This document shows, piece after piece, positions 1 to 5,713 of a DNA stretch of 6,017 nucleotides. The DNA comes from Fidelibacterota bacterium. GTDB taxonomy: Bacteria > Marinisomatota > Marinisomatia > SCGC-AAA003-L08 > TMED6. Numbering within the stretch: the first letter of the stretch is position 1; each line of letters starts with the position of its first letter. The stretch covers positions 1 to 6,017 of the forward strand of contig JAAZYZ010000060.1 in assembly GCA_014239355.1 (NCBI GenBank), in the 5' to 3' direction. The notes below the pieces were generated by a model. The model had not been told where the DNA came from and did no database searches. It saw only the letters and a program-made list of their open reading frames with translations. Made by a program: the position numbers and the translations under genes.

Positions 1-72
1 GTACATTTTAACGAATTAATAAAAAAAATAAAAGAAATTCAACTTTTTATAGATAAAAAAAATAAAAATTAA
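1..72 (+). CDS. 3' end of an unidentified upstream gene (partial)
   Basis: Frame 1 is open from the window edge for 23 codons and ends with TAA at 70-72. The other two + frames close within 20 bases. The predicted tail is charged and helical, with the pattern NELIKKIKEIQLFIDKK, which looks like a natural protein C-terminus. In DNA this AT-rich, a 23-codon open frame is only weak evidence. The family cannot be recognised from so short a piece. The gene would end about 76 nt before the M23 gene on the same strand. Confidence 0.4.
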   Translation, partial: VHFNELIKKIKEIQLFIDKKNKN

Positions 73-77
73 TAAAA

Positions 78-110
78 TTGAAAAGTAGGTCAGTTTTCTA
101 TAAATTATAG
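78..110 (+). promoter_or_regulatory. possible promoter with overlapping palindrome
   Basis: TTGAAA at 78-83 lies 17 nt before TAAATT at 101-106, giving a sigma70-like -35/-10 pair (5/6 and 4/6 matches). The -10 region lies inside a perfect inverted repeat, CTATAA-A-TTATAG, at 98-110, which could be an operator. It sits just upstream of the M23 gene, the first gene of the compact block. Chance matches to promoter boxes are common in DNA this AT-rich, so this is tentative. Confidence 0.28.
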
Positions 111-132
111 GACTTCAGTTAATTTAAATTTT

Positions 133-137
133 GGGAG
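133..137 (+). promoter_or_regulatory. ribosome binding site GGGAG deciding a TTG start
   Basis: GGGAG lies 11 nt before the TTG at 149. It is the only Shine-Dalgarno-like sequence near the 5' end of the M23 gene. An in-frame TTG at 131 overlaps this motif and has no such site of its own upstream, so TTG149 is preferred. Confidence 0.45.
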
Positions 138-148
138 ATAATTTATAC

Positions 149-1177
149 TTGTTTAAAAAAGGTTATAAGATTATTGTTATTAAGGATGGACAGTTTGATT
201 TAAAACAGTTTCATATTAATAAATTGACAGGTACTCTTCTTTTATTGATTTTACCGATTCTGTTTTCAGGATTTTATTATTTACTTAACACCTTTAATTC
301 TAATTCTTTATCAAATCAAAATAATACTATTAATGAACAGAGTGAGAAGATAAAAGGTTTAGAATATGAAAATAAATTTCAAAGTGATGAATTAAAAAAA
401 TATGAAAATTCTATAGAAAATAAAATTAAAGATAATGAAAAAAAATTAGATAGATTAAACGATATATTAGTTAGTAATCAAAAAAAATCAGATAAATTGG
501 TCAAAGTTTTATTTGATACTAAGGGGTTATCACGAGAAAGTAGAAAAGCTGGAAGTGGTGGAGAAATAGATAACGATTCAAATAAAATCAATCTTGATAA
601 TTCAGATATGCAAAAATTATATAACAAATCTGTTCTTACTTCTAACAGAATTGATAAATTATTTAAAAAATTATATATAGAAAAAATTTATTTAAGTAAT
701 ATTGAAGAAAAATTTAATTCTAACATTAAATATTGGTCTTCTATTCCATCTAGAATGCCAATGGATATTAAAAGGGGTATTTATATTTCTTCATATTATG
801 GTTATAGAGATGATCCTATAAATGAAAGAAAACAATTTCATGCTGGAGATGATTTTTCTGCTAAAATTGGAACGCCAGTTAAATGTACTGGAGATGGGGT
901 TATCTCAAAAGCTCAATTTGATTCTCGTTTTGGTAATTTTATTGAAATTGATCATGGCTATGGATATAAAACTGTTTATGCTCATATGAAAAATGGTCTT
1001 TTAGTTTCTAAAGGCGACAAAGTCAAACGAGGACAATCTATTGGGTATGTAGGTAATACAGGCCGTTCTACTGCCCCTCATTTACACTATGAAGTTAAGT
1101 ATAAAAATAAAACTGAAAACCCACGAAAGTTTTATACCTATGATAAAAAATTAGAGCAACTGATTTATTACAGATAA
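149..1177 (+). CDS. membrane-anchored M23 family metallopeptidase (LytM-type peptidoglycan endopeptidase)
   Basis: The predicted protein is a zinc endopeptidase cleaving peptide cross-links in peptidoglycan on the periplasmic side. Read from TTG149 it has 342 residues. A short basic cytoplasmic tail is followed by one membrane helix at about 27-46 and a charged coiled coil at about 60-120. A SGGE motif resembles the linker glycines of this class. A second helical stretch covers about 156-195, and the C-terminal M23 domain spans about 205-325. All expected metal and catalytic residues are present: HAGDD gives ligands H231 and D235, YAHM gives H279, and HLH at 311-313 gives the third ligand. 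The domain therefore looks active, unlike the degenerate EnvC/NlpD amidase activators. No start codon is ATG; TTG131 (348 residues) is the alternative start. It opens a compact run of genes and is followed 12 nt later by miaB. Its partnership with the downstream SPOR protein in cell-wall remodelling or division is inferred. Confidence 0.88.
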   Translation: MFKKGYKIIVIKDGQFDLKQFHINKLTGTLLLLILPILFSGFYYLLNTFNSNSLSNQNNTINEQSEKIKGLEYENKFQSDELKKYENSIENKIKDNEKKLDRLNDILVSNQKKSDKLVKVLFDTKGLSRESRKAGSGGEIDNDSNKINLDNSDMQKLYNKSVLTSNRIDKLFKKLYIEKIYLSNIEEKFNSNIKYWSSIPSRMPMDIKRGIYISSYYGYRDDPINERKQFHAGDDFSAKIGTPVKCTGDGVISKAQFDSRFGNFIEIDHGYGYKTVYAHMKNGLLVSKGDKVKRGQSIGYVGNTGRSTAPHLHYEVKYKNKTENPRKFYTYDKKLEQLIYYR

Positions 1178-1189
1178 TATTGAATATTT

Positions 1190-2551
1190 ATGCTACAAGA
1201 TATAGAACAAAAACAATATCCAATTACTAAACAGGCACCATCTAATGGCCTAAAATATTTTGTTGAAACATATGGCTGTCAGATGAATGAGTATGATTCA
1301 GAATTGGTAGGGAAAATTTTAGGCGATTTAGGATATTCAAAATCTGATAAAATAGAAGAAGCAGATGCTATTTTTTTAAATACTTGTTCAATAAGAGAAA
1401 AAGCTGAAGAGACGGTACATAATAGGTTAAATAGCCTTGCTTATTTAAAAAAGCAGAAAAAACATCTTTTAATTGGAGTATTAGGCTGCATGGCTCAAAA
1501 TCTTAAGAATGTTTTATTAGAATCTAAACCTTATGTAGATATTATTTTAGGGCCTGATTCGTATAGGAAATTACCTGAGATTATTAAATTCAGAAATTCT
1601 AATATCAATCATATTGTAGATACTAAATTATCTAAACATGAAATATATGATGATTTATTTCCTAATAGAAAAGATGGAATAAATGCCTGGATTTCAATTA
1701 TGAGAGGATGTGATAAATTTTGTACTTTTTGTATTGTTCCATTTACTAGGGGACGTGAAAGAAGTCGTAGTATATCTAGCGTGATTAATGAAGCTAAAAA
1801 TATTTTAAAATCTGGTTATCAAGAAATTACATTATTAGGACAAAATGTTAATTCTTATAAAACACCAGAAGGTGATTTTCCAGTTTTATTAGATAAATTA
1901 GGTGGAATTAAAGCAATTAAACGAATTAGATATACTTCACCTCATCCTAGAGATATTGATGAAGATTTACTCAAAGTAATGGTCAAACATGATAATATTT
2001 GCAATCAAATACATCTTCCATTGCAAGCAGGTTCATCTAGAATCTTAAAACGTATGAATCGAACATATACAAAGGAAGAATTTTTGAATTTAGTAGATAT
2101 GATTAGAACATATATTCCTGATTGTGGGTTATCTACAGATATTATCGTAGGATTTCCAGGTGAAACTGAAGAAGAGTTTCAAGAAACTTTAGAAGTTGTT
2201 TCCAAAGTAAAATTTGATACGGCTTTTATGTTTAAATATTCTGCAAGACCTGGAACAAAAGCATCTCATTATACAGATCATATTTCAGAAGATATTAAGC
2301 AATCTAGATTACAGACATTAATAGAATTTCAACAGAATATTAGCTTAATGAATAATCGTAAGCGAATAGGATTAAATCTTGATGTGATAATTGAAAAGGA
2401 AAGTAAAAAATCAGTAAATCAGTGGGCAGGTAGAATTGAGAGTAATACTTGGGTTATATTCGATAAAAAAGATGGACACCAAATAGGTGATATGGTGAAT
2501 GTAAATATAATTGATGCTCAAGGAATTTCATTGTTTGGTAAAATAAATTAA
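1190..2551 (+). CDS. miaB: tRNA-2-methylthio-N6-dimethylallyladenosine synthase MiaB
   Basis: This is a radical-SAM methylthiotransferase converting i6A37 to ms2i6A37 in tRNAs that read codons beginning with U, using two [4Fe-4S] clusters. The 453-residue length is normal for the family. The N-terminal UPF0004 domain carries the three cluster ligands C30 (YGCQMN), C66 (NTCSIR) and C100 (LGCMA). The radical-SAM motif CxxxCxxC is at C174, C178 and C181 within RGCDKFCTFCIVP, followed by FTRGRERSR. GQNVNSY, SPHPRD, HLPLQAGS and DIIVGFPGETEEEF are further family signatures. A C-terminal TRAM domain covers about 390-453. The motif set favours MiaB over the related MtaB and RimO. The ATG starts 12 nt after the M23 stop with no clear Shine-Dalgarno, so translational coupling is likely. 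The selC product in this window carries A36-A37-A38, the loop favoured by the MiaA/MiaB pathway. Confidence 0.97.
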   Translation: MLQDIEQKQYPITKQAPSNGLKYFVETYGCQMNEYDSELVGKILGDLGYSKSDKIEEADAIFLNTCSIREKAEETVHNRLNSLAYLKKQKKHLLIGVLGCMAQNLKNVLLESKPYVDIILGPDSYRKLPEIIKFRNSNINHIVDTKLSKHEIYDDLFPNRKDGINAWISIMRGCDKFCTFCIVPFTRGRERSRSISSVINEAKNILKSGYQEITLLGQNVNSYKTPEGDFPVLLDKLGGIKAIKRIRYTSPHPRDIDEDLLKVMVKHDNICNQIHLPLQAGSSRILKRMNRTYTKEEFLNLVDMIRTYIPDCGLSTDIIVGFPGETEEEFQETLEVVSKVKFDTAFMFKYSARPGTKASHYTDHISEDIKQSRLQTLIEFQQNISLMNNRKRIGLNLDVIIEKESKKSVNQWAGRIESNTWVIFDKKDGHQIGDMVNVNIIDAQGISLFGKIN

Positions 2552-2562
2552 AGGAAGTTTAT

Positions 2563-2919
2563 ATGAAACTCATAAAATATATAATTAACTTAATAATTTT
2601 AATTGTTAGTTTAGTTTTCTTATTCAAGCTATCTGCTTTGAATGATATAGATGGCAAAAGTTTATTAATTAAAATACCTTACGGTATGGGACAAGATTAT
2701 CAGGAGTTTGAAGTTTGGGTTGTCGTTTTAGGGATATTGACTGTTGGAGTCTTATTAGGATTCTTTATTGCTTTATTTCAAATATTAGCTCAAAAAGGTG
2801 AATTAATGTCTGTACGTTCAAAATTAAAAAGATTACAAATAGAAATTGATAATCTTAGAAATGAATCAATTGATGAAGATATTATATTAACAGATTCTGA
2901 TAATAGCAAGGATCAGTAA
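2563..2919 (+). CDS. lapA: LapA family inner-membrane protein (DUF1049)
   Basis: This is a small inner-membrane protein of 118 residues, in the usual LapA size range. It has two hydrophobic helices at about 4-24 and 50-73, separated by a short polar loop. A charged coiled-coil segment follows at about 82-102, and the tail is acidic. This two-helix plus coil layout, together with the GxLLGFFIAL pattern in helix 2, is typical of the lipopolysaccharide assembly protein A domain. The LapB-type gene overlaps it directly, as in the enterobacterial lapAB operon, which supports the call. In E. coli, LapA and LapB help tune LPS synthesis through FtsH and LpxC; the same role here is inferred. AAGGAAG at 2551-2557, overlapping the end of the miaB stop codon, is a good ribosome binding site. 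Confidence 0.8.
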   Translation: MKLIKYIINLIILIVSLVFLFKLSALNDIDGKSLLIKIPYGMGQDYQEFEVWVVVLGILTVGVLLGFFIALFQILAQKGELMSVRSKLKRLQIEIDNLRNESIDEDIILTDSDNSKDQ

Positions 2920-4124
2920 TGTTAGGAAGTTATTTAATTGTAATTTTATGTTTTTGTGCTATTGGATTTTTGTTTTTCTATATTTTCAAATTAAAGCCTA
3001 GCAGGAAAACCGGTACGAAAGAACTCTACTCGGAAGGTTTAGATATGATGATTAATGGATTACAGAGATCAGCATATAATAATTTTAAAAAAATAGTTGA
3101 TTTAGATTCTAATAATATAAAAGCTTATTTAAGATTAGGCCAAGTTTTAAGAGAAAGTGGTAACCCTGATAAAGCATTGAAAATTCATAAAGGGTTGACT
3201 ATTAGACAAAATTTAACTTCTTATGATCGTCTTGAATTGTATAAAAATATTGCTCTAAACTATTTTGAGCTAAAAAAAATTGATAAGGCAATAGAATATG
3301 CATTAAAAATACTCAAATTAGATTCAAAAAACACGTGGTCAATTTCAAAATTAATGAATTTTTATATGGAAATAAATGAATGGGAAAAAGCTTCAGAATA
3401 TTTAGAAACTTTTCAAAGGATTACTAAAAATTCAAATCCTCATAAATTAGGTTTATTTATTATTCAACAAGGAAGAACTTTACTTGATAAAAATAATTTT
3501 AATTCAGCACGAAGAAAATTTGAAAAAGCTTTGGCTATAGATTCTGCATTAACTTCTTCATATTATTTTATTGCTGAATCTTTTTCTAAAGAAAGCGATA
3601 AATATTTTAATAGAGCAGAGAAAATTGATGACAAAAATAGTGAGGAATATAAAAAATTATTTGACCAGGCTTTATCTAGTCTATCAAATGCAATCCCAAT
3701 GTGGATAAAATATTCAAAATCAAAGCCTAAGCAGTCTTGGATGGTTATTCATCTTCTAAAGGATGCTTTATTTGCTTTAGATAGATATGATGAACTTGAA
3801 TATATTTTAAAAGAAATTATTGATAAGGATGATAATAATTCTGAAGTTATTGCGACGTTAGCTGATATGTATGCACACAAAGGAGATTTAGATAATGCAT
3901 TAGATATTGTTAATTCTAGTATGCATAAAGATTCTAATTCATTAATTATCAAACTAATTAAATTAAAATTGCTTTCATTAAATGGAGAGTATAATGTTTC
4001 TAAGGGTTTAGATGATATAATCCATTTTCTTGTTACAGATGAAGGTTATCATAAATATAAAAATACATCTCCTGATGAAGATATAGTTTGGATTTATGAA
4101 AATAGTTATGATATTAAAGTTTAA
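2919..4124 (+). CDS. LapB-like membrane-anchored TPR protein lacking the rubredoxin-type domain
   Basis: The protein has 401 residues: an N-terminal membrane helix at about 3-23, then TPR-like helical repeats from about 33 onward. The clearest are 35-68, 69-100, 107-139, 180-213 and 306-339. Size, anchor and position directly after lapA match LapB (YciM), the scaffold linking LPS synthesis to FtsH-mediated LpxC turnover. E. coli LapB ends in a rubredoxin-like metal-binding domain with two CxxC pairs. Here the only cysteines are C11 and C13 in the membrane helix, and the C-terminus has none, so that domain is absent. The protein may be a divergent LapB or a related TPR scaffold. The ATG overlaps the lapA stop by one base (TAATG), with AGGA at 2909-2912 as ribosome binding site, so translation is coupled. 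The 3' end overlaps the next gene by 29 nt. Confidence 0.72.
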   Translation: MLGSYLIVILCFCAIGFLFFYIFKLKPSRKTGTKELYSEGLDMMINGLQRSAYNNFKKIVDLDSNNIKAYLRLGQVLRESGNPDKALKIHKGLTIRQNLTSYDRLELYKNIALNYFELKKIDKAIEYALKILKLDSKNTWSISKLMNFYMEINEWEKASEYLETFQRITKNSNPHKLGLFIIQQGRTLLDKNNFNSARRKFEKALAIDSALTSSYYFIAESFSKESDKYFNRAEKIDDKNSEEYKKLFDQALSSLSNAIPMWIKYSKSKPKQSWMVIHLLKDALFALDRYDELEYILKEIIDKDDNNSEVIATLADMYAHKGDLDNALDIVNSSMHKDSNSLIIKLIKLKLLSLNGEYNVSKGLDDIIHFLVTDEGYHKYKNTSPDEDIVWIYENSYDIKV

Positions 4125-4863
4125 AAATTTTCTTTTTTTATTTTTAATTGGACTTTCATCCCTGTACAGTTTAGATGTTAAAACAGGTATTAATAAAGTT
4201 TTAAAGGATAGTCTTATTAATATTAGTGAAATAGATTCAAAATATTCTAATCAACCTGAATATTTGTTTTTAAGTGCTCTTATTGATTCAGATGGTGAAA
4301 ATACAATTCAAAAGTATAAAGATTTTTATAATCAGTATCCCTCTCATATTTATGCTGATAATGCTGTGTTTGAAGTAGGGTCTTATTTTTATACTAAAGG
4401 ATATTATGTAAAATCTTCACAGTGGTATAAAAAAATACCAATTTATTATCATGATTCAGAGTTGTTAGATCAATCAATCGATATGTTTTTTAAGACTTTA
4501 GAGATAACAGATGCTTCAGATTCAATTAAGTATTATAAAAATGTTTTTTCAAAATTATATCCAATTATTGATGATGCTAATGATGAAAAAGAATATATAT
4601 CAACTCTTGATCAAAAAGAAAAAAAATATGATCAAAAATATACAATACAGATAGGTGCTTTTAAAGAGTACCCTAGGGCAGAGTCTAGATTATATATGCT
4701 AAGAGATATTGGTTTTGGAGTTATGATTGAGGAAACTATGATTAATAATGAACCATTTTTTGTTATTAGAGAAGGAATATATTCAACAAAAAAAAGTGCA
4801 GAGAAAATTGCATCAAGAATTAAAGCACGAACTGGTATTAAGTGCATGATTATAGAATTATAA
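4096..4863 (+). CDS. secreted SPOR-domain protein with TPR/YbgF-like region
   Basis: The predicted periplasmic protein has 255 residues. Residues 1-25 form a signal peptide: a basic start, then a hydrophobic core FLFLFLIGL, with likely cleavage near 22-25. Residues about 50-135 resemble the tetratricopeptide repeats of YbgF/CpoB-like proteins, including a YPSHIYADNAVFEVGSYF stretch. The C-terminal 182-255 is a SPOR domain: it starts YTIQIGAF, continues with FFVIREGIYSTKKSAE, and ends in a short beta strand. SPOR domains bind glycan strands stripped of stem peptides, mostly at the division septum. A cell-division or wall-remodelling role alongside the M23 enzyme is inferred. The start overlaps the lapB-like gene by 29 nt. 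ATG4108, four codons later, is an alternative start that keeps the signal peptide; neither start has a strong ribosome binding site. The stop codon ends 2 nt before selC. Confidence 0.82.
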   Translation: MKIVMILKFKNFLFLFLIGLSSLYSLDVKTGINKVLKDSLINISEIDSKYSNQPEYLFLSALIDSDGENTIQKYKDFYNQYPSHIYADNAVFEVGSYFYTKGYYVKSSQWYKKIPIYYHDSELLDQSIDMFFKTLEITDASDSIKYYKNVFSKLYPIIDDANDEKEYISTLDQKEKKYDQKYTIQIGAFKEYPRAESRLYMLRDIGFGVMIEETMINNEPFFVIREGIYSTKKSAEKIASRIKARTGIKCMIIEL

Positions 4864-4865
4864 AA

Positions 4866-4957
4866 GGAAGCGAGAGTGCTCTGGTGAGTACCACGGCCTT
4901 CAAAGCCGTTGATAGGCGTTAGTCTATGGTCGGTTCGATTCCGACACGTTTCCGCCA
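4866..4957 (+). tRNA. selC: tRNA-Sec (anticodon TCA), CCA encoded
   Basis: This is a selenocysteine tRNA that decodes UGA with SelB and is charged through SerRS and SelA. It folds as bacterial tRNA-Sec. The acceptor strand GGAAGCG (4866-4872) pairs with CGTTTCC (4947-4953), and the discriminator is G4954, followed by encoded CCA. The diagnostic 6-bp D stem, GTGCTC/GAGTAC (4876-4881 with 4886-4891), has a four-base TGGT loop. The anticodon arm is ACGGC-CTTCAAA-GCCGT with TCA at 4900-4902. A long variable arm, ATAGGC/GTCTAT, covers 4912-4927, and the T arm is GTCGG/CCGAC (4929-4945). The expected eighth acceptor pair is an A-A mismatch (4873 and 4946), and one acceptor pair is G-T. The gene begins 2 nt after the SPOR stop, so it is probably processed from the operon transcript. 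Its presence implies selA, selB and selD elsewhere in the genome. Confidence 0.96.
4898..4947 (+). repeat. intact member of a 50-bp direct repeat within selC
   Basis: This part of selC runs from the anticodon loop (CTTCAAA) through the variable and T arms to the first base of the 3' acceptor strand. It recurs without gaps at 5659-5708 with three substitutions, opposite 4909, 4914 and 4926. Left and right ends are sharp: the flanking bases do not match in the upstream direction. Confidence 0.93.
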
Positions 4958-4965
4958 TTTAGACG

Positions 4966-4998
4966 ACAACACCCCTCACTTATAGAGGGGTTTGTTGT
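4966..4998 (+). terminator. hairpin terminator after selC
   Basis: A perfect stem CCCCTC/GAGGGG (4972-4977 with 4985-4990) has a 7-nt loop. It is extended by ACAACA pairing with TGTTGT across a two-base TT bulge, and followed by a T-rich tract broken by G. It lies 9 nt after the encoded CCA and probably ends the M23-to-selC transcription unit. Confidence 0.8.
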
Positions 4999-5012
4999 TT
5001 CATAGCCACATC

Positions 5013-5075
5013 TTACTACCTTATCCAAACTTCCTCGCAAGTGTCCAAATCATAGAATGCAATAAATGGATCTTT
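5013..5075 (-). other. C-rich patch with a short coding-like minus-strand reading, possible gene relic
   Basis: On the minus strand, from 5075 down to 5013, one frame reads KDPFIAFYDLDTCEEVWIR and then two stop codons in a row (TAG, TAA). An in-frame TAA also lies immediately upstream at 5078-5076, and there is no start codon. The base mix here is richer in C on the + strand than the surrounding AT-rich DNA. It could be the broken 3' end of a minus-strand gene brought in with the segment, but 19 codons are too few to identify a family, and chance is possible. Confidence 0.15.
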
Positions 5076-5124
5076 TTAATAGTCTCATAATTAGTAATCA
5101 AATAAAGCCTCAATAAATAAAAAT

Positions 5125-5130
5125 AAGGAG
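5125..5130 (+). promoter_or_regulatory. strong ribosome binding site AAGGAG
   Basis: A complete AAGGAG lies 7 nt before ATG5138. It is among the strongest Shine-Dalgarno matches in the window and supports the chosen start of the small TPR gene. Confidence 0.7.
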
Positions 5131-5137
5131 ATTAATT

Positions 5138-5575
5138 ATGAAAAAAATAGTACCATTAATTTTGTTGTGTTTTGTTCTTACACAACCTGATTTAGATAAG
5201 GTAATTCAATATGCAAAAGATAGTCTAAATATAAATGAATTATCAAATTTCGGAGTAATAATTGCTCAAGATGGTTATTTTGTTGAAGCGATTTCTATTT
5301 TTAAAGAGGTTACTTTCAGAGATTCTTTAAGAGATAAGGCCTATAATAATATTGGGAATTGTTATTCTGAATTAAACTATCAAGATCAAGCTTTAGAGTA
5401 TTACTTGAAAGCTATAGAAATAAACCCTGAAAATGAACAAACATTACAATCAATAGGTCAATATTATTATGAAAAAGATGAATTAGAATTAGCATTAAAA
5501 TATTTTAAACAATCTGCACAATTAGGTAATCCTATTGTTCAAAATTGGTTAACTAATAATGGTTATATTTGGTAG
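5138..5575 (+). CDS. small secreted or membrane-anchored TPR protein, function unknown
   Basis: The protein has 145 residues. It begins MKK followed by a short hydrophobic stretch (about 4-15), which looks like a signal peptide or anchor. C11 is preceded by ILL, not a good lipobox, so a lipoprotein is unlikely. Three TPR repeats fill the rest, at about 33-66, 67-100 and 101-134. The middle one is the most canonical (NNIGNCYSEL, then ALEYYLKAIEINPENE). The last ends with a Sel1-like pattern, QSAQLGNPIVQNWL. Such repeats bind partner proteins; no catalytic domain is present and the specific role cannot be stated. It is the only gene between selC and the displaced selC fragment, is separated from the upstream operon by a terminator, and must have its own promoter. 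AT content resembles its neighbours, so composition gives no sign of recent transfer. The ATG is supported by AAGGAG 7 nt upstream. Confidence 0.82.
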   Translation: MKKIVPLILLCFVLTQPDLDKVIQYAKDSLNINELSNFGVIIAQDGYFVEAISIFKEVTFRDSLRDKAYNNIGNCYSELNYQDQALEYYLKAIEINPENEQTLQSIGQYYYEKDELELALKYFKQSAQLGNPIVQNWLTNNGYIW

Positions 5576-5598
5576 CAAAAATATAAGGAACTAAAAAG

Positions 5599-5619
5599 CA
5601 GGTAACTCTTTCAAACCTG
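5599..5619 (+). repeat. weak inverted repeat after the TPR gene
   Basis: CAGGT (5599-5603) and ACCTG (5615-5619) form a 5-bp stem with an 11-nt loop, 24 nt after the TPR stop codon. No solid T tract follows, so it is at best a weak terminator or an mRNA 3' hairpin. Confidence 0.3.
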
Positions 5620-5658
5620 ATAATATTTACCCACGATTGATTACATTTGAACAGGGAA

Positions 5659-5708
5659 CTTCAAAGCCGCTGATTGGCGTTAGTCTTTGGTCGGTTCGAT
5701 TCCGACAC
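5659..5708 (+). pseudogene. displaced 3' fragment of tRNA-Sec (selC relic)
   Basis: The fragment matches 47 of 50 bases of selC 4898-4947 without gaps. It keeps the anticodon loop with TCA, the variable-arm sequence and a perfect T arm, GTCGG/CCGAC. It cannot form a working tRNA. The 5' acceptor strand and D arm are missing, and the base stretch before the anticodon loop (GGGAA) does not pair with GCCGC after it. Two variable-arm substitutions create T-T mismatches. The sequence after the T arm (TTAAC) lacks the 3' acceptor strand and CCA. It is best read as an attachment-site-like remnant or decayed duplicate. Confidence 0.88.
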
Positions 5709-5713
5709 TTAAC

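Larger units (their letters stand above)
4948..5708 (+). mobile_element. possible small tRNA-Sec-associated insertion or decayed island
   Basis: The segment lies between an intact selC and a displaced 3' fragment of selC, offset by 761 bp. An intact tRNA plus a distal 3' fragment is the known footprint of elements using a tRNA gene as attachment site. The segment holds a terminator, a stretch of unusual composition and a single secreted TPR gene, with no integrase or recombinase. It is therefore either a remnant, a cassette moved in trans, or a duplication not caused by a mobile element. The terminators after the two tRNA copies also resemble each other, so the duplicated unit may extend past the tRNA. 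Confidence 0.33.

Noticed and set aside
3749..3952. Minus-strand open frame of 67 codons
   Set aside because: It is fully antisense to the TPR repeats of the lapB-like gene, with low-complexity serine and leucine content. It is a shadow of the real frame.
4632..4958. Minus-strand open frame of 108 codons
   Set aside because: It runs antisense through selC and the SPOR domain coding sequence. Its N-terminal part is the usual artefact of translating the reverse of a tRNA gene.
1..5575. A selenoprotein with an in-frame TGA
   Set aside because: No complete gene ends at TGA with coding-like extension beyond it, and no gene shows an internal TGA. selC is present but its clients are elsewhere.
5599..5708. 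A second complete tRNA or a tmRNA-like RNA
   Set aside because: Only the anticodon loop to T arm is preserved. No acceptor stem, D arm or CCA can be formed, and the anticodon stem is unpaired. The nearby TTTCAAAC echo of the anticodon loop is too short to mean homology.
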